Translations under genes and position numbers: made by a program
NCBI RefSeq assembly: GCF_016583745.1
Contig: NZ_NRRQ01000010.1
Location: 63,271-127,270, forward strand
DNA: 64,000 bases
From: Chromatium okenii
GTDB lineage: Bacteria > Pseudomonadota > Gammaproteobacteria > Chromatiales > Chromatiaceae
Direction of reading: 5' to 3'
The notes under the pieces: generated by a model
Databases searched by the model: none
The model's input: only the letters and a program-made list of their open reading frames with translations
What the model was told of the DNA's origin: nothing
Shown here: piece by piece, positions 8,315 to 16,986 of the stretch
How the letters are laid out: each line of letters opens with the position of its first letter
How positions within the stretch are numbered: the first letter of the stretch is position 1

Positions 8315-9336
8315 CCTCCGCCACCCCGCGCCAGCTCGGCATTCCACCCGCCACGCTCACCCCGGACGACGCCGCGCAATTGCAAACGCTGGGGCGAGCG
8401 GTGATTACAACTGAAGCTGCCGCCGTCGCCGCGCTCGCTGACCGGATTGATGCCGCCTTTGTCGCTGCCTGCTGCTATTTGCTGGCATGTGACGGGCGGA
8501 TCGTCGTGTTAGGCATGGGCAAATCCGGGCACATCGGCGGCAAGATCGCGGCGACCTTGGCGAGCACCGGCACTCCCGCTTTTTTCGTTCACCCCGGCGA
8601 AGCCAGTCACGGCGATCTCGGCATGATCACGCCCCGCGACGTGGTGCTTGCCATTTCCAATTCTGGCGAAACCGCTGAACTGCTCATGCTGTTACCGCGC
8701 TTAAAACGGCTCGGCGTCCCGCTGATCACGCTGACCGGTCGCCCGGACTCCACGCTCGCCCGCGAAGCTGCCGCCACGCTCGACATCAGCGTCACCAGCG
8801 AAGCCTGCCCGCTGGGACTCGCGCCAACTGCGAGCACGACGGCGGCGCTGGCGATGGGCGATGCGTTGGCGATTGCGGTGCTGGAACGGCGCGGCTTCAC
8901 CGCTGATGATTTCGCCCGTTCGCATCCGGCCGGCAGCCTCGGTCGCCGTTTATTGCTGCACGTCAGCGACGTGATGCACCGCGATGAGCGGGTGCCGGTG
9001 GTGACGAGCGGCACGGCGCTGTTGCCGACGTTGCTGGAAATGTCGCGCCAAGGGCTGGGCATGAGCGCGGTGATTGATGGCAGTGGCGTAGTGATTGGCG
9101 TGTTCACGGATGGCGATTTACGGCGGACGCTGGATCGCGGGCTGCCGGTGCAGGAGACGGTGATTGATGCGGTGATGACGCGCCCCGGTGCCACCATCGC
9201 TGCGGAGGCGCTGGCGGTGGAGGCGCTGCAACTCATGGAAGCGAAAGCAATCAACGGGTTATTGGTCGTCGATGCGGAGCGGCGGCTGGTGGGGGCGCTG
9301 AATATGCACGATCTGCTGCGGGCGGGCGTCTTCTGA
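8278..9336 (+). CDS. kdsD: arabinose-5-phosphate isomerase (Kdo pathway)
   Basis: KdsD interconverts ribulose-5-phosphate and arabinose-5-phosphate, the first step of Kdo synthesis for LPS. An SIS domain (GMGKSGHIGGKIAATLASTG, then HGDLGM and SNSGETAEL) is followed by two CBS domains (about residues 215-345). The start is uncertain: ATG 8278 overlaps prmA by 37 bases and its purine run is too close; in-frame GTGs at 8293 and 8308 are possible, the last overlapping the prmA stop. kdsC follows 63 bases downstream, so the two Kdo genes form a unit. Confidence 0.92.
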   Translation: MGVAVRVQKTVLTSATPRQLGIPPATLTPDDAAQLQTLGRAVITTEAAAVAALADRIDAAFVAACCYLLACDGRIVVLGMGKSGHIGGKIAATLASTGTPAFFVHPGEASHGDLGMITPRDVVLAISNSGETAELLMLLPRLKRLGVPLITLTGRPDSTLAREAAATLDISVTSEACPLGLAPTASTTAALAMGDALAIAVLERRGFTADDFARSHPAGSLGRRLLLHVSDVMHRDERVPVVTSGTALLPTLLEMSRQGLGMSAVIDGSGVVIGVFTDGDLRRTLDRGLPVQETVIDAVMTRPGATIAAEALAVEALQLMEAKAINGLLVVDAERRLVGALNMHDLLRAGVF

Positions 9337-9399
9337 AAACAGATAACGCAATCAACAGTTTAACCACACTTTCATCATCAAATTTTAGGTTATCACGGT

Positions 9400-9921
9400 A
9401 TGGCTACTTTGCTCGAACGCGCTGCCCACATTCGTTTGGTGATCTTTGATGTTGACGGGGTGCTGACTGACGGCAGCCTGTTTCTCGGTGACGATGGTCA
9501 GGAATACAAGGCCTTCAATTCCCGCGACGGGCTGGGCATGACGCTGTTGCAAAGTACCGGCGTGCGGCTGGCGGTGATTACCGGGCGCACCTCGCAGGTG
9601 GTGCAGCGGCGGATGGCGAGCCTTGGCATTGCTGAGGTGTATCAGGGCTATCAAGACAAATTGCCGGCGTATGCGGAATTGAAGCAGAAGCTGGCGCTGA
9701 CCGATGCGGCGATTGCCTACGTTGGCGATGACGTGGTGGATTTGCCGATCATGCGGCTGGTCGGGCTGGCAATTGCGGTGAGCGATGCCCATCCGCGAGT
9801 GCAGGAACAGGCGCATCTGCGTACCAAAGCCGCCGGTGGGCGCGGCGCAGCGCGGGAGGTGTGCGAGTTGATTTTGTCGGCGCAGGGCAATTTAGAGCGA
9901 GTGATGGGGCGATTTGGTTGA
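9400..9921 (+). CDS. kdsC: 3-deoxy-D-manno-octulosonate 8-phosphate phosphatase
   Basis: KdsC removes phosphate from Kdo-8-phosphate. The 173-residue HAD-type enzyme shows the nucleophile motif VIFDVDGVLTDG near residue 14, motif II in VITGRTS, and GDDVVDLPIM as motif IV. The short C1/C2-capless form and length match the family, which works as a tetramer. It lies between kdsD and the lpt genes, the standard yrb/lpt locus order. Confidence 0.95.
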   Translation: MATLLERAAHIRLVIFDVDGVLTDGSLFLGDDGQEYKAFNSRDGLGMTLLQSTGVRLAVITGRTSQVVQRRMASLGIAEVYQGYQDKLPAYAELKQKLALTDAAIAYVGDDVVDLPIMRLVGLAIAVSDAHPRVQEQAHLRTKAAGGRGAAREVCELILSAQGNLERVMGRFG

Positions 9922-9938
9922 ATCAGCGCCAGCAGCGC

Positions 9939-10568
9939 ATGTTGCATTTTTCCCACTTTCATCTGCCGAGCGTCAACTCGCGCCAGCTCCTGTTGGCAAT
10001 GAGTTTTGCCATTACTGGCGGCTGGGCGTGGTGGCATCTGCACACCGCACCATCAACCATCACTGCGCCGCCGCGCCCGCGTCTGCCCGATCATCAAGTC
10101 TGGCAACTCACGGCAGTGGAAACCGACGCCAACGGGCAGCCGCTGCGCCAGCTCTCTGCCAGTCAGGTGCAGCATTTTGTTGCCGAAAATCTCTCCGAAT
10201 TGACGCAGCCCCGCGTTGCGCTGCTACACGCGACCGACGGCAATTGGACGGCGCGAGCGGATCAAGGGCTGATTTTTCAAAGCGGGGCGCAGATACGCTT
10301 GCTGGGTAATGTCGAAATCAATCGCGCCGCCGTTGCGCACCAGCGTCCGCTGCAACTGTTCACCACGCAGCTTGATTTGTGGCGCGAGCAGGCGCTGGCG
10401 GCGACCGAGCAGCCGGTGCGCATCATCAGCGGCGCTGACACGCTGACGGCTCCGACGATGCAACTGTGGTACGCGCACCCAGCGCGTCTGACGTTTCACG
10501 GGCGCACCCAGCTTCAAATCACGCCTGCTGCCGCGCCAGCGCCGCCGTCTGGAGAATCGCTGTTGTGA
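9939..10568 (+). CDS. lptC: LPS export periplasmic/inner-membrane protein LptC
   Basis: LptC bridges the LptBFG transporter and the periplasmic LptA during LPS export. The 209-residue product has one N-terminal membrane anchor (QLLLAMSFAITGGWAWWHL, about 17-35) and then a beta-jellyroll domain with the YxA/hydrophobic strands typical of the family (for example QGLIFQSGAQIRLLGNVEI). ATG 9939 is chosen because earlier in-frame starts would overlap kdsC. The stop overlaps the lptA start. Sequence conservation is low, as usual, so the call rests on fold-like features and position. Confidence 0.88.
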   Translation: MLHFSHFHLPSVNSRQLLLAMSFAITGGWAWWHLHTAPSTITAPPRPRLPDHQVWQLTAVETDANGQPLRQLSASQVQHFVAENLSELTQPRVALLHATDGNWTARADQGLIFQSGAQIRLLGNVEINRAAVAHQRPLQLFTTQLDLWREQALAATEQPVRIISGADTLTAPTMQLWYAHPARLTFHGRTQLQITPAAAPAPPSGESLL

Positions 10569-11083
10569 TGAATCGTCAACTGGTGCTGGGTGTTGTGCTG
10601 GCGCTGCTGGGGCAGCCAGCGGCGTGGGCGCTGCAAGCGGATGCGCAGCAACCGCTGTTGATTGAAGCCAATGATGTGGAAGTGCGCGAGGCGGACGGCA
10701 CCAGCGTGTATGTCGGACAGGTGGTTGTGACGCAGGGTAGTTTGCGGCTCACTGCCGATCATGTCACTGTTTATCATCAAGAAAATCGCCAGCCGCGCTT
10801 CATCATCGCGCTGGGTAAGCCGGTGCGCTATCAGCAGCAATTGGACGCCAAGGCCAGCATGGTGCAGGCGTCGGCGCTGCGGATGGAATATGACGCGGTG
10901 AAAGAGGAATTGATTTTGATCGGCGATGGGCTGCTGGTGCAGGGCACAGATCGGTTGGCGAGCGAGCGGATTATTTATGACCGCGCCCACGCGCAGTTTC
11001 GCGCTGGCGGCAGCGGGCGGGTGAAGATCACGATCACGCCAGAAACCGCTGCACCTGCCGGACGGAGCGGCAGTCAGCGATGA
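10568..11083 (+). CDS. lptA: LPS transport periplasmic protein LptA
   Basis: LptA forms the periplasmic bridge that carries LPS from LptC to LptD. The 171-residue precursor begins with a signal peptide (LVLGVVLALLGQPAAWALQA, cleavage probably after AWA) and continues with the OstA-like repeat strands PLLIEANDVEVREADG, YVGQVVVTQGSLRLTAD and a final SERIIYD block. Start and stop codons overlap the neighbours (TGATG with lptC, ATGA with lptB), indicating tight coupling in the lptCAB unit. Confidence 0.93.
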   Translation: MNRQLVLGVVLALLGQPAAWALQADAQQPLLIEANDVEVREADGTSVYVGQVVVTQGSLRLTADHVTVYHQENRQPRFIIALGKPVRYQQQLDAKASMVQASALRMEYDAVKEELILIGDGLLVQGTDRLASERIIYDRAHAQFRAGGSGRVKITITPETAAPAGRSGSQR

Positions 11084-11805
11084 GCGTGTTGCAAGTGGAG
11101 CAGTTGCATAAAAGTTATCGCGGGCGCGAGGTGTTGCGCGGCGTCAGCGTGGCGGTGAATGCGGGTGAAGTGGTCGGGCTGCTCGGCCCCAACGGTGCGG
11201 GCAAAACAACCTGCTTTTATCTCATCGTCGGGCTGCTGGCTGCCGATCAGGGGCGGATTTTGCTCAACGGTCAGGACATCACCCATCAGCCGATGCACCG
11301 CCGGGCGCGGGCGGGATTGAGCTATTTGGCGCAGGAGCCGTCGGTATTCCGCAAGCTCACTGCTCGCGCCAATATCTTGGCCATTCTCGAACTGCGCCGC
11401 GATCTGACGCCGGCCGAACGCGAGCACCGCTGCGATGAATTGTTGGATGAATTGGGCATTGCGCACGTTGGCGCATCGCTGGCGCTGAGTTTGTCTGGTG
11501 GCGAGCGGCGGCGGTTGGAAATTGCCCGCGCTCTGGTGACAGCGCCGGAGGTGTTGCTGCTTGATGAGCCATTTGCGGGCGTCGATCCGATTGCGGTGGG
11601 CGACATCAAGGCAATCGTGACGCATCTGCGCGAGCGCAACATCGGCGTGCTGATTACCGATCATAACGTCCGCGAAACGCTGGCGATTTGCGACCGGGGT
11701 TACATCATCAGCGATGGGAAGGTGATTGCTGCCGGGGTGCCGAGCGTGTTGCTGGCCGATCAGCACGTCCGTGAGGTGTATCTCGGCGCGGATTTTGCGA
11801 TGTGA
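11080..11805 (+). CDS. lptB: LPS export ABC transporter ATP-binding protein LptB
   Basis: LptB is the cytoplasmic ATPase that powers LPS extraction by LptFG. The 241-residue protein shows Walker A GPNGAGKTTCFYLIVGLL, the ABC signature LSGGERRRLEIARAL, Walker B VLLLDEPFAGVDP and the switch His in LITDHNVRETL. It overlaps lptA by 4 bases and is followed by rpoN, the common gammaproteobacterial order. Confidence 0.96.
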   Translation: MSVLQVEQLHKSYRGREVLRGVSVAVNAGEVVGLLGPNGAGKTTCFYLIVGLLAADQGRILLNGQDITHQPMHRRARAGLSYLAQEPSVFRKLTARANILAILELRRDLTPAEREHRCDELLDELGIAHVGASLALSLSGGERRRLEIARALVTAPEVLLLDEPFAGVDPIAVGDIKAIVTHLRERNIGVLITDHNVRETLAICDRGYIISDGKVIAAGVPSVLLADQHVREVYLGADFAM

Positions 11806-11946
11806 AGCGATCCAGCAGCGGTCAACCCGACGCGGTGTTTGATGTTACGATTCAACCCACATTGCCGGTGACAGTTGCGCTGTTGCCACAATTCTCAATT
11901 GCCTACTTTGGCACGCGAACTAGGACTAAGGCGCCCACGCGATTTT

Positions 11947-13431
11947 ATGAAGGTTTCAATCCAGCTCCGCCTCGGTCAACACCTCACGATGACGCCGCAG
12001 TTGCAACAGGCGATCAAGCTGCTGCAATTGTCAACGCTCGAGCTGCAAAAAGAGATTCAAGAGGCGCTGGATACCAATCTGATGCTGGAGGAAGGCGACG
12101 AGGCAGAACGCTTTCTCGCGGCAGAGGCCGATGATATGCGGCTCGCGCCGCAGCCCGATCCAGAGCCGTCGTATGCGCAGCAAGAGGCGCTGGCGGAGCG
12201 GGAAGTGCCGGCAGAATCCAGCGAGATGCCAGATGAGTTGCCGGTTGATACGCAGTGGGATGATGTGTTTGACAGCTATGCGTCCAGCAGCGGCAGCGGG
12301 TCTGGTGATGATGAGTTTGATCCGCTCACCCAGCAAAGTCGCCCGCTGACGCTGTACGATCATTTGCTGTGGCAGTTGCAATTGAGTCATTTGAGCGAGC
12401 GCGATCTGATGATTGCGCAGGTCATCATTGATGCGATTGATGCCGATGGTTATCTGCGCTGCGAGATAGAGGAATTGGTGGCGACGCTGGGTGATCCGAG
12501 CATTGGCGCAGACGAGGTGCAAACGCTGTTGTATCGGGTGCAGGCGCTTGATCCGGCGGGCGTGGGAGCGCGGCATTTGCAGGAATGTTTGCTGATTCAG
12601 TTGCGCCAATTGCCGCCGGAGACGCCGCACTGTCAGTTGGCGCTGACCATTTGCCGCACGGGTTTTGAGGCGCTGCCGCGCAAAGATATTCCGGCGTTAT
12701 TGAAATTGTGCGGCGGGGTGGCGGAAAGCGAGATTCACGCGGCGCTGGCGCTGATTCGCTCGCTCCAGCCGCGTCCGGGTGCGGTGATTGCGAGTCCGGC
12801 GCCGGAATACATCGTGCCGGATATTTTTGTCCATAAAATTGAAGGACGCTGGCGCGTGGAGTTGAATAGCGAGATCGCGCCCAAGCTGCGCGTGAATGCG
12901 GAATATCTCAATCTCATTCGTCGTTCCGATCAAAGTCCGAGCGGGGCGCTGTTAAAAAACCATTTGCAAGAAGCGCGGTGGTTGATTAAAAGCCTCGCCA
13001 GTCGCAATGAAACAGTGCTGCGCGTTGGTGCAAAAATTGTTGAATTGCAGCAGGATTTTTTTGAGCGCGGTGATGAAGGAATGCGGCCATTGATTTTGCG
13101 TGACATCGCTGAAGCGTTGGATTTACATGAATCCACCGTGTCGCGGGTGACGACGCAGAAATATATGAATACGCCGCGTGGCACATTTGAATTCAAATAC
13201 TTTTTTTCATCGCATGTCACCACTGCTTCTGGCGGCGAATGTTCGTCTACCGCAATTCGGGCGCTGATTCGCAAATTAATTGCGGCAGAATCCACCAAGA
13301 AACCCTTGAGTGACGATAAAATTGCCAAGGATTTGGCAGATCAGGGGATTCAAGTTGCGCGGCGAACCGTTGCCAAATACCGCGAGGCGATGGGTATCCC
13401 TCCCTCGAATGAGCGCAAACGTCTGAATTAA
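11947..13431 (+). CDS. rpoN: RNA polymerase sigma-54 factor
   Basis: RpoN directs polymerase to -24/-12 promoters and needs enhancer-binding ATPases. The 494-residue protein has the N-terminal activator-interacting region (SIQLRLGQHLTMTPQLQQAI), an acidic linker (about 50-115), the core-binding and HTH regions (LHESTVSRVTTQKYMNTPRG) and the C-terminal RpoN box ARRTVAKYREAMGIP. ATG 11947 gives the family start MKVS-QL; upstream in-frame starts add unrelated residues. Genes for nitrogen-type PTS follow, the usual rpoN neighbourhood. Confidence 0.96.
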   Translation: MKVSIQLRLGQHLTMTPQLQQAIKLLQLSTLELQKEIQEALDTNLMLEEGDEAERFLAAEADDMRLAPQPDPEPSYAQQEALAEREVPAESSEMPDELPVDTQWDDVFDSYASSSGSGSGDDEFDPLTQQSRPLTLYDHLLWQLQLSHLSERDLMIAQVIIDAIDADGYLRCEIEELVATLGDPSIGADEVQTLLYRVQALDPAGVGARHLQECLLIQLRQLPPETPHCQLALTICRTGFEALPRKDIPALLKLCGGVAESEIHAALALIRSLQPRPGAVIASPAPEYIVPDIFVHKIEGRWRVELNSEIAPKLRVNAEYLNLIRRSDQSPSGALLKNHLQEARWLIKSLASRNETVLRVGAKIVELQQDFFERGDEGMRPLILRDIAEALDLHESTVSRVTTQKYMNTPRGTFEFKYFFSSHVTTASGGECSSTAIRALIRKLIAAESTKKPLSDDKIAKDLADQGIQVARRTVAKYREAMGIPPSNERKRLN

Positions 13432-13464
13432 CAGGCTGTTTGAATACTACTGGAGCTATAAAAA

Positions 13465-13788
13465 ATGCAGATTAATCTGACGGGTCATCACATCGATATT
13501 ACTGACGCGCTGAGAAGTTATGTCGAGGACAAATTCGAGCGCATGGCGCGTCATTTCGACCACGTCATCACTGCGCACGTTGTGCTCAGTGTGGAAAAAC
13601 TTGATCAGAAAGCCGAGGCCACGCTGCATGTGAACGGCGGCCCGGTCTTTGCTGATGCGGTACACGAAGATATGTATGCCGCAATTGATGCGCTGGTTGA
13701 TAAGCTCGACCGGCAGGTGTTGCGCCTCAAAGAAAAGAAGGGCAACCATCGCGGTAACGCGGTCAAACTCAATGAGATGGATGAATAG
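13465..13788 (+). CDS. hpf: ribosome hibernation promoting factor, short type
   Basis: HPF binds the 30S subunit in stationary phase and promotes 100S dimers with RMF. The 107-residue length and MQINLTGHHIDITDALRSYV start match the short HPF/YfiA family; the basic surface runs are visible in KFERM and LKEKKGNHRG. A ribosome site (TGGAGC) precedes the ATG. It lies between rpoN and ptsN as in other gammaproteobacteria and is followed by a terminator. Confidence 0.93.
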   Translation: MQINLTGHHIDITDALRSYVEDKFERMARHFDHVITAHVVLSVEKLDQKAEATLHVNGGPVFADAVHEDMYAAIDALVDKLDRQVLRLKEKKGNHRGNAVKLNEMDE

Positions 13789-13845
13789 TGATGGTGGCGT
13801 TCGCGCACTGATTCAATGCAGCGCATCTTGACTTTTAGCGCAATA

Positions 13846-13884
13846 CACCTTGAACGGATTTTCACTCCGTTCGAGGTGTTTTTT
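13846..13884 (+). terminator. Rho-independent terminator after hpf
   Basis: CACCTTGAACGGA (13846-13858) pairs with TCCGTTCGAGGTG (13866-13878) with a single mismatch, followed by TTTTTT. It separates rpoN-hpf from the ptsN-hprK-rapZ genes. Confidence 0.85.
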
Positions 13885-13955
13885 ATTGAAATTTGGAATG
13901 GGCGCATGATTCATTTGCGCCGCTGTGGTGCGTGGCAAGACTCGGATTTTGCATC

Positions 13956-14405
13956 ATGTTCAGTACAGATTTAATTAACGAAACCCGAATTCAATGCGGG
14001 CTGGAACTCACCAGCAAGAAGCGGCTGTTGGAAACTTTGGCGCAGTTGTTGGCCAGCGCCCAGCCGCGCCTTGAGGTCGCCACCGTGTTTGAGCGGTTGG
14101 TTGAACGCGAACGCTTGGGCAGCACGGGCTTGGGGCACGGCATCGGGCTGCCGCACGCCCGCACCAAGGATGTCAGCAGCGTGATTGGCGCTTTTGTGCA
14201 GTTAAATCAAGGTGTTGATTATGATGCGACCGACGGGCAAGTGGTTGATTTGGCGTTTGCCTTGCTGGTGCCGGATGAAGCCAATGACGAACATTTACGT
14301 CTGCTCGCCCAACTCGCTGGTCTGTTCAGCGATCCCACCATCCGCGAGCAATTGCGCGGTGCAGAGTCTGCTGCTGCGCTGTTGCAAGTCCTCAATACCC
14401 GCTGA
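13956..14405 (+). CDS. ptsN: nitrogen-type PTS EIIA protein
   Basis: PtsN (EIIA-Ntr) is the phosphoryl acceptor at the end of the regulatory PTS and controls potassium transport and other targets by its phosphorylation state. The 149-residue protein shows the active-site His in GHGIGLPHARTKDVS and the C-terminal LLAQLAGLFSDP..R..L stretch. ATG 13956 is preferred over an in-frame start at 13893, which would run back to the terminator. It heads a cluster with hprK and rapZ. Confidence 0.93.
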   Translation: MFSTDLINETRIQCGLELTSKKRLLETLAQLLASAQPRLEVATVFERLVERERLGSTGLGHGIGLPHARTKDVSSVIGAFVQLNQGVDYDATDGQVVDLAFALLVPDEANDEHLRLLAQLAGLFSDPTIREQLRGAESAAALLQVLNTR

Positions 14406-14420
14406 TTCTTTGTCGCCGCG

Positions 14421-15383
14421 ATGATCGACAGCTTGCAAGCATTGATTGCGCAAACCGGCCCCCAGCTCAAGCTGCATTGGTTGACGCCTAAACCACGCAC
14501 CGCCCGTCCCTTGCGCACGACCGATCCCAGCCAACTGCGCCAATCCTTGATTGGCTCGCTCAACTGCATTCATCCCAATCGCTTGCAGGTGATTGGGCAG
14601 CAGGAGCAAACCTATTTAGCGACTTTGAGCGCCAGCGCCTTTGCCGAAACGGTGGATGCGCTCTTTGCTGGCGCACCAGCGGCGGTGATTTTTACCGATA
14701 GCGTGGTGCCCGATAAGGCGTTATGTGAAGCCGCCGAAGCGACGCAGACGCCGTTGTTAGCGTCCACGCTCGGCGATCAAGATTTGATTAACCATCTGCG
14801 CTATTTTCTGACCCACGCGCTGGCGGAGCGCAAAACGCTGCACGGCGTTTTTATTGAAGTGTTGGGCATGGGCGTGTTGTTAATCGGCAATCCGGCGGTC
14901 GGCAAAAGTGAGCTGGCGCTGGAGCTGATTACTCGCGGACATCGCTTGATCGCAGATGACGCGCCCCGTTTTGCGCGGATTGCGCCGGATGTGCTCGAAG
15001 GCACCTGCCCGGAATTGTTGCGCGATTTTCTCGAAGTGCGCGGGCTGGGGATTCTCAACATCCGCGCCATGTTTGGAGAAAGTGCGGTGCTGCGCAACAA
15101 AACACTCAATCTCATCATCGACTTACAGCCGCTGGATTTACAACAATTGGAATCCATTGATCGCCTCACGGGGAGCTTGACGGCGCTGACGATTCTTGAT
15201 GTCACGATCCCGAAAATTTTGATGCCGGTCGCGCCGGGGCGCAATTTAGCGATTTTGGTGGAAGCGGCAGTGCGCCATCAGATTTTGCGGATTCGCGGTT
15301 ATGACGCGAGTGACGATTTCACCAATCGCCAAGCGCGGGCAATCAGCCTTGATCGCCCACCGCCGCAGTTGGTGCGGCGCTGA
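14421..15383 (+). CDS. hprK: HPr kinase/phosphorylase
   Basis: HprK phosphorylates HPr on a serine using ATP or PPi and reverses it by phosphorolysis. The 320-residue protein has the N-terminal HprK domain and a C-terminal kinase domain with Walker A GNPAVGKSELALELI (about residues 152-166) and the family signature LEVRGLGILNIRAMFG (about 201-216). It lies between ptsN and rapZ. In Gram-negatives this enzyme links PTS state to other pathways instead of catabolite repression by CcpA. The target HPr is encoded three genes downstream. Confidence 0.95.
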   Translation: MIDSLQALIAQTGPQLKLHWLTPKPRTARPLRTTDPSQLRQSLIGSLNCIHPNRLQVIGQQEQTYLATLSASAFAETVDALFAGAPAAVIFTDSVVPDKALCEAAEATQTPLLASTLGDQDLINHLRYFLTHALAERKTLHGVFIEVLGMGVLLIGNPAVGKSELALELITRGHRLIADDAPRFARIAPDVLEGTCPELLRDFLEVRGLGILNIRAMFGESAVLRNKTLNLIIDLQPLDLQQLESIDRLTGSLTALTILDVTIPKILMPVAPGRNLAILVEAAVRHQILRIRGYDASDDFTNRQARAISLDRPPPQLVRR

Positions 15384-15408
15384 CTTTCGGAGTGAGAGTT
15401 AAAACGCC

Positions 15409-16269
15409 ATGAAATTAGTCATTCTCAGCGGTTTGTCCGGTTCCGGTAAAAGCGTGGCGCTGCACACGCTGGAAGATTTGGGCTATTACTGCATCGACAA
15501 TTTGCCGTTGTTTTTATTGCATGATTTGGTACACGGGCTGGGCAAGGCGGCGCTGACTGAGCTGTTGACGCATACCGCAGTCGGCATTGACGCCCGCACC
15601 AGCGCGGATCAATTGCGCCTGTTGCCGGAATTGATCCGCACCGCGCAGGAGCACGGCGTGGAATGTCGGGTGATTTTTCTTGAGACGCACCCGGATACGC
15701 TGATGCGGCGTTTTAGCGAGACGCGCCGTCGCCATCCGTTGACGCGGGGTGATCGGGCGCTGAGTGAAGCGGTCGCGTTGGAGCGGGAGCTGTTGGCACC
15801 GATTCGTGCCTGTGCGGATTTATGCCTTGATACCACGCTCACCAACGTGCATGAGCTGCGGGATCAGGTGCGCGGGTGGCTGGTGGGCAGCGCCTCGCCG
15901 AAAGCCTCGATTGTGCTGCAATCGTTTGGGTTTAAGCACGGAGTGCCGCAAGAGGTTGATTTTGTGTTTGATGTCCGTTGTTTACCCAATCCGCACTGGC
16001 AAGCGGAACTCAAACCCTTGACCGGACGCGATGCGCCGGTGATTGCATTTTTGGAGGCCAGCGCGGCAGTGCGGCAGATGAGTCTTGATTTACAAACGTT
16101 TTTTCGTCAATGGATTCCATCGTTTGAAACCGATGGGCGCAGTTATCTCACCATCGCCATCGGCTGCACCGGCGGTCAACATCGTTCGGTGTATATGACG
16201 GAAACGCTGCGCCGCAGCTTTGAAGCAGACGGACATCGCGTCATCGTCCGTCACCGGGAATTGCCATGA
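15409..16269 (+). CDS. rapZ: RNase adapter protein RapZ
   Basis: RapZ binds nucleotide at its N-terminus and, in enterics, recruits RNase E to the GlmZ small RNA to tune glucosamine-6-phosphate supply. The 286-residue protein has Walker A GLSGSGKSVALHTLEDLG, the DNLP segment, and the C-terminal GCTGGQHRSVYMTE signature. The neighbours ptsN, hprK, EIIA and HPr form the usual rpoN-linked cluster. The stop overlaps the EIIA start by 4 bases. Confidence 0.95.
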   Translation: MKLVILSGLSGSGKSVALHTLEDLGYYCIDNLPLFLLHDLVHGLGKAALTELLTHTAVGIDARTSADQLRLLPELIRTAQEHGVECRVIFLETHPDTLMRRFSETRRRHPLTRGDRALSEAVALERELLAPIRACADLCLDTTLTNVHELRDQVRGWLVGSASPKASIVLQSFGFKHGVPQEVDFVFDVRCLPNPHWQAELKPLTGRDAPVIAFLEASAAVRQMSLDLQTFFRQWIPSFETDGRSYLTIAIGCTGGQHRSVYMTETLRRSFEADGHRVIVRHRELP

Positions 16270-16688
16270 CAGTTGGGATTGTATTGCTGACGCATTGTCC
16301 GTTAGCGGGCGGGCTGCTGCGGGTGGCGGCTGATTTGCTCGGCAGCTATCCCGACGGCGTGGAAATTTTAGAGGTCGTCAACGATACGCCGTGCGACATC
16401 TTGATCACGGAAGGATTGCGCTGCCTTGCCGAGGTCGATCAAGGCGAGGGAGTGTTGATTTTGACTGATTTATTTGGTGCCACGCCGGCGAATGTCGCCA
16501 AAGAGTTGTTAGCGCAGCATCCGCAAGCGCGAGTGCTGACGGGATTAAATCTGCCGATGTTGCTGCGGGCGCTGAATTACGCGCATTTGGAGCTGGATGC
16601 AGTGACGGAAAAGGCGTGCGCCGGTGGACGCGAGGGCGTGCGGCTCTGTGCGGCAGCAACGCCGTCTCCCGTATCTTGTCGAGGATAA
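16266..16688 (+). CDS. PTS EIIA component, mannose/fructose type
   Basis: The 140-residue protein matches EIIA-Man domains: the N-terminal active-site His in LLTHCPLAGGLL (the usual motif is GHG-LA, here THCPLA) and DLFGATPANVA with the typical LTDLFG stretch. It accepts phosphate from HPr. No sugar permease (EIIB/C/D) is nearby, so the role is probably regulatory, as in many Proteobacteria that keep ptsN-hprK-rapZ-EIIA-HPr together. It overlaps rapZ and precedes the HPr gene by 6 bases. Confidence 0.85.
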   Translation: MTVGIVLLTHCPLAGGLLRVAADLLGSYPDGVEILEVVNDTPCDILITEGLRCLAEVDQGEGVLILTDLFGATPANVAKELLAQHPQARVLTGLNLPMLLRALNYAHLELDAVTEKACAGGREGVRLCAAATPSPVSCRG

Positions 16689-16694
16689 GTGCTG

Positions 16695-16964
16695 ATGGTT
16701 CGCCAAGAGTGCCAGATTATCAATCGGTTGGGATTACACGGACGCGCTTCTGCCAAGCTGGTGCAGTGCGCGGGGCGCTTTCAAAGTCACATTGAAGTCG
16801 AACGCCAAGATCAGCGGGTGAACGGAAAAAGCATCATGGGCGTGATGATGTTGGCGGCCAGTCAGGGCACCTGGATCACGGTGGAGGCGGTCGGCGCAGA
16901 TGAGGTGGAGGCGGTGGCGGCGCTGGCGGCGTTGATTGCGGAACGGTTTGGGGAGGCGAATTGA
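16695..16964 (+). CDS. ptsH: phosphocarrier protein HPr (NPr-type)
   Basis: HPr passes phosphate from enzyme I to EIIA proteins. The 89-residue protein shows the His active site in RLGLHGRASAKLVQCA and the regulatory Ser site in GKSIMGVMML, the likely target of HprK. GAGG lies about 10 bases before ATG 16695; a GTG at 16689 in the same frame is an alternative. Enzyme I (ptsI/ptsP), which normally follows in this cluster, is absent; a convergent gene begins after 22 bases. It could equally be named ptsO/npr. Confidence 0.9.
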   Translation: MVRQECQIINRLGLHGRASAKLVQCAGRFQSHIEVERQDQRVNGKSIMGVMMLAASQGTWITVEAVGADEVEAVAALAALIAERFGEAN

Positions 16965-16986
16965 GGTGCCAAACGGAATGGCGGGC

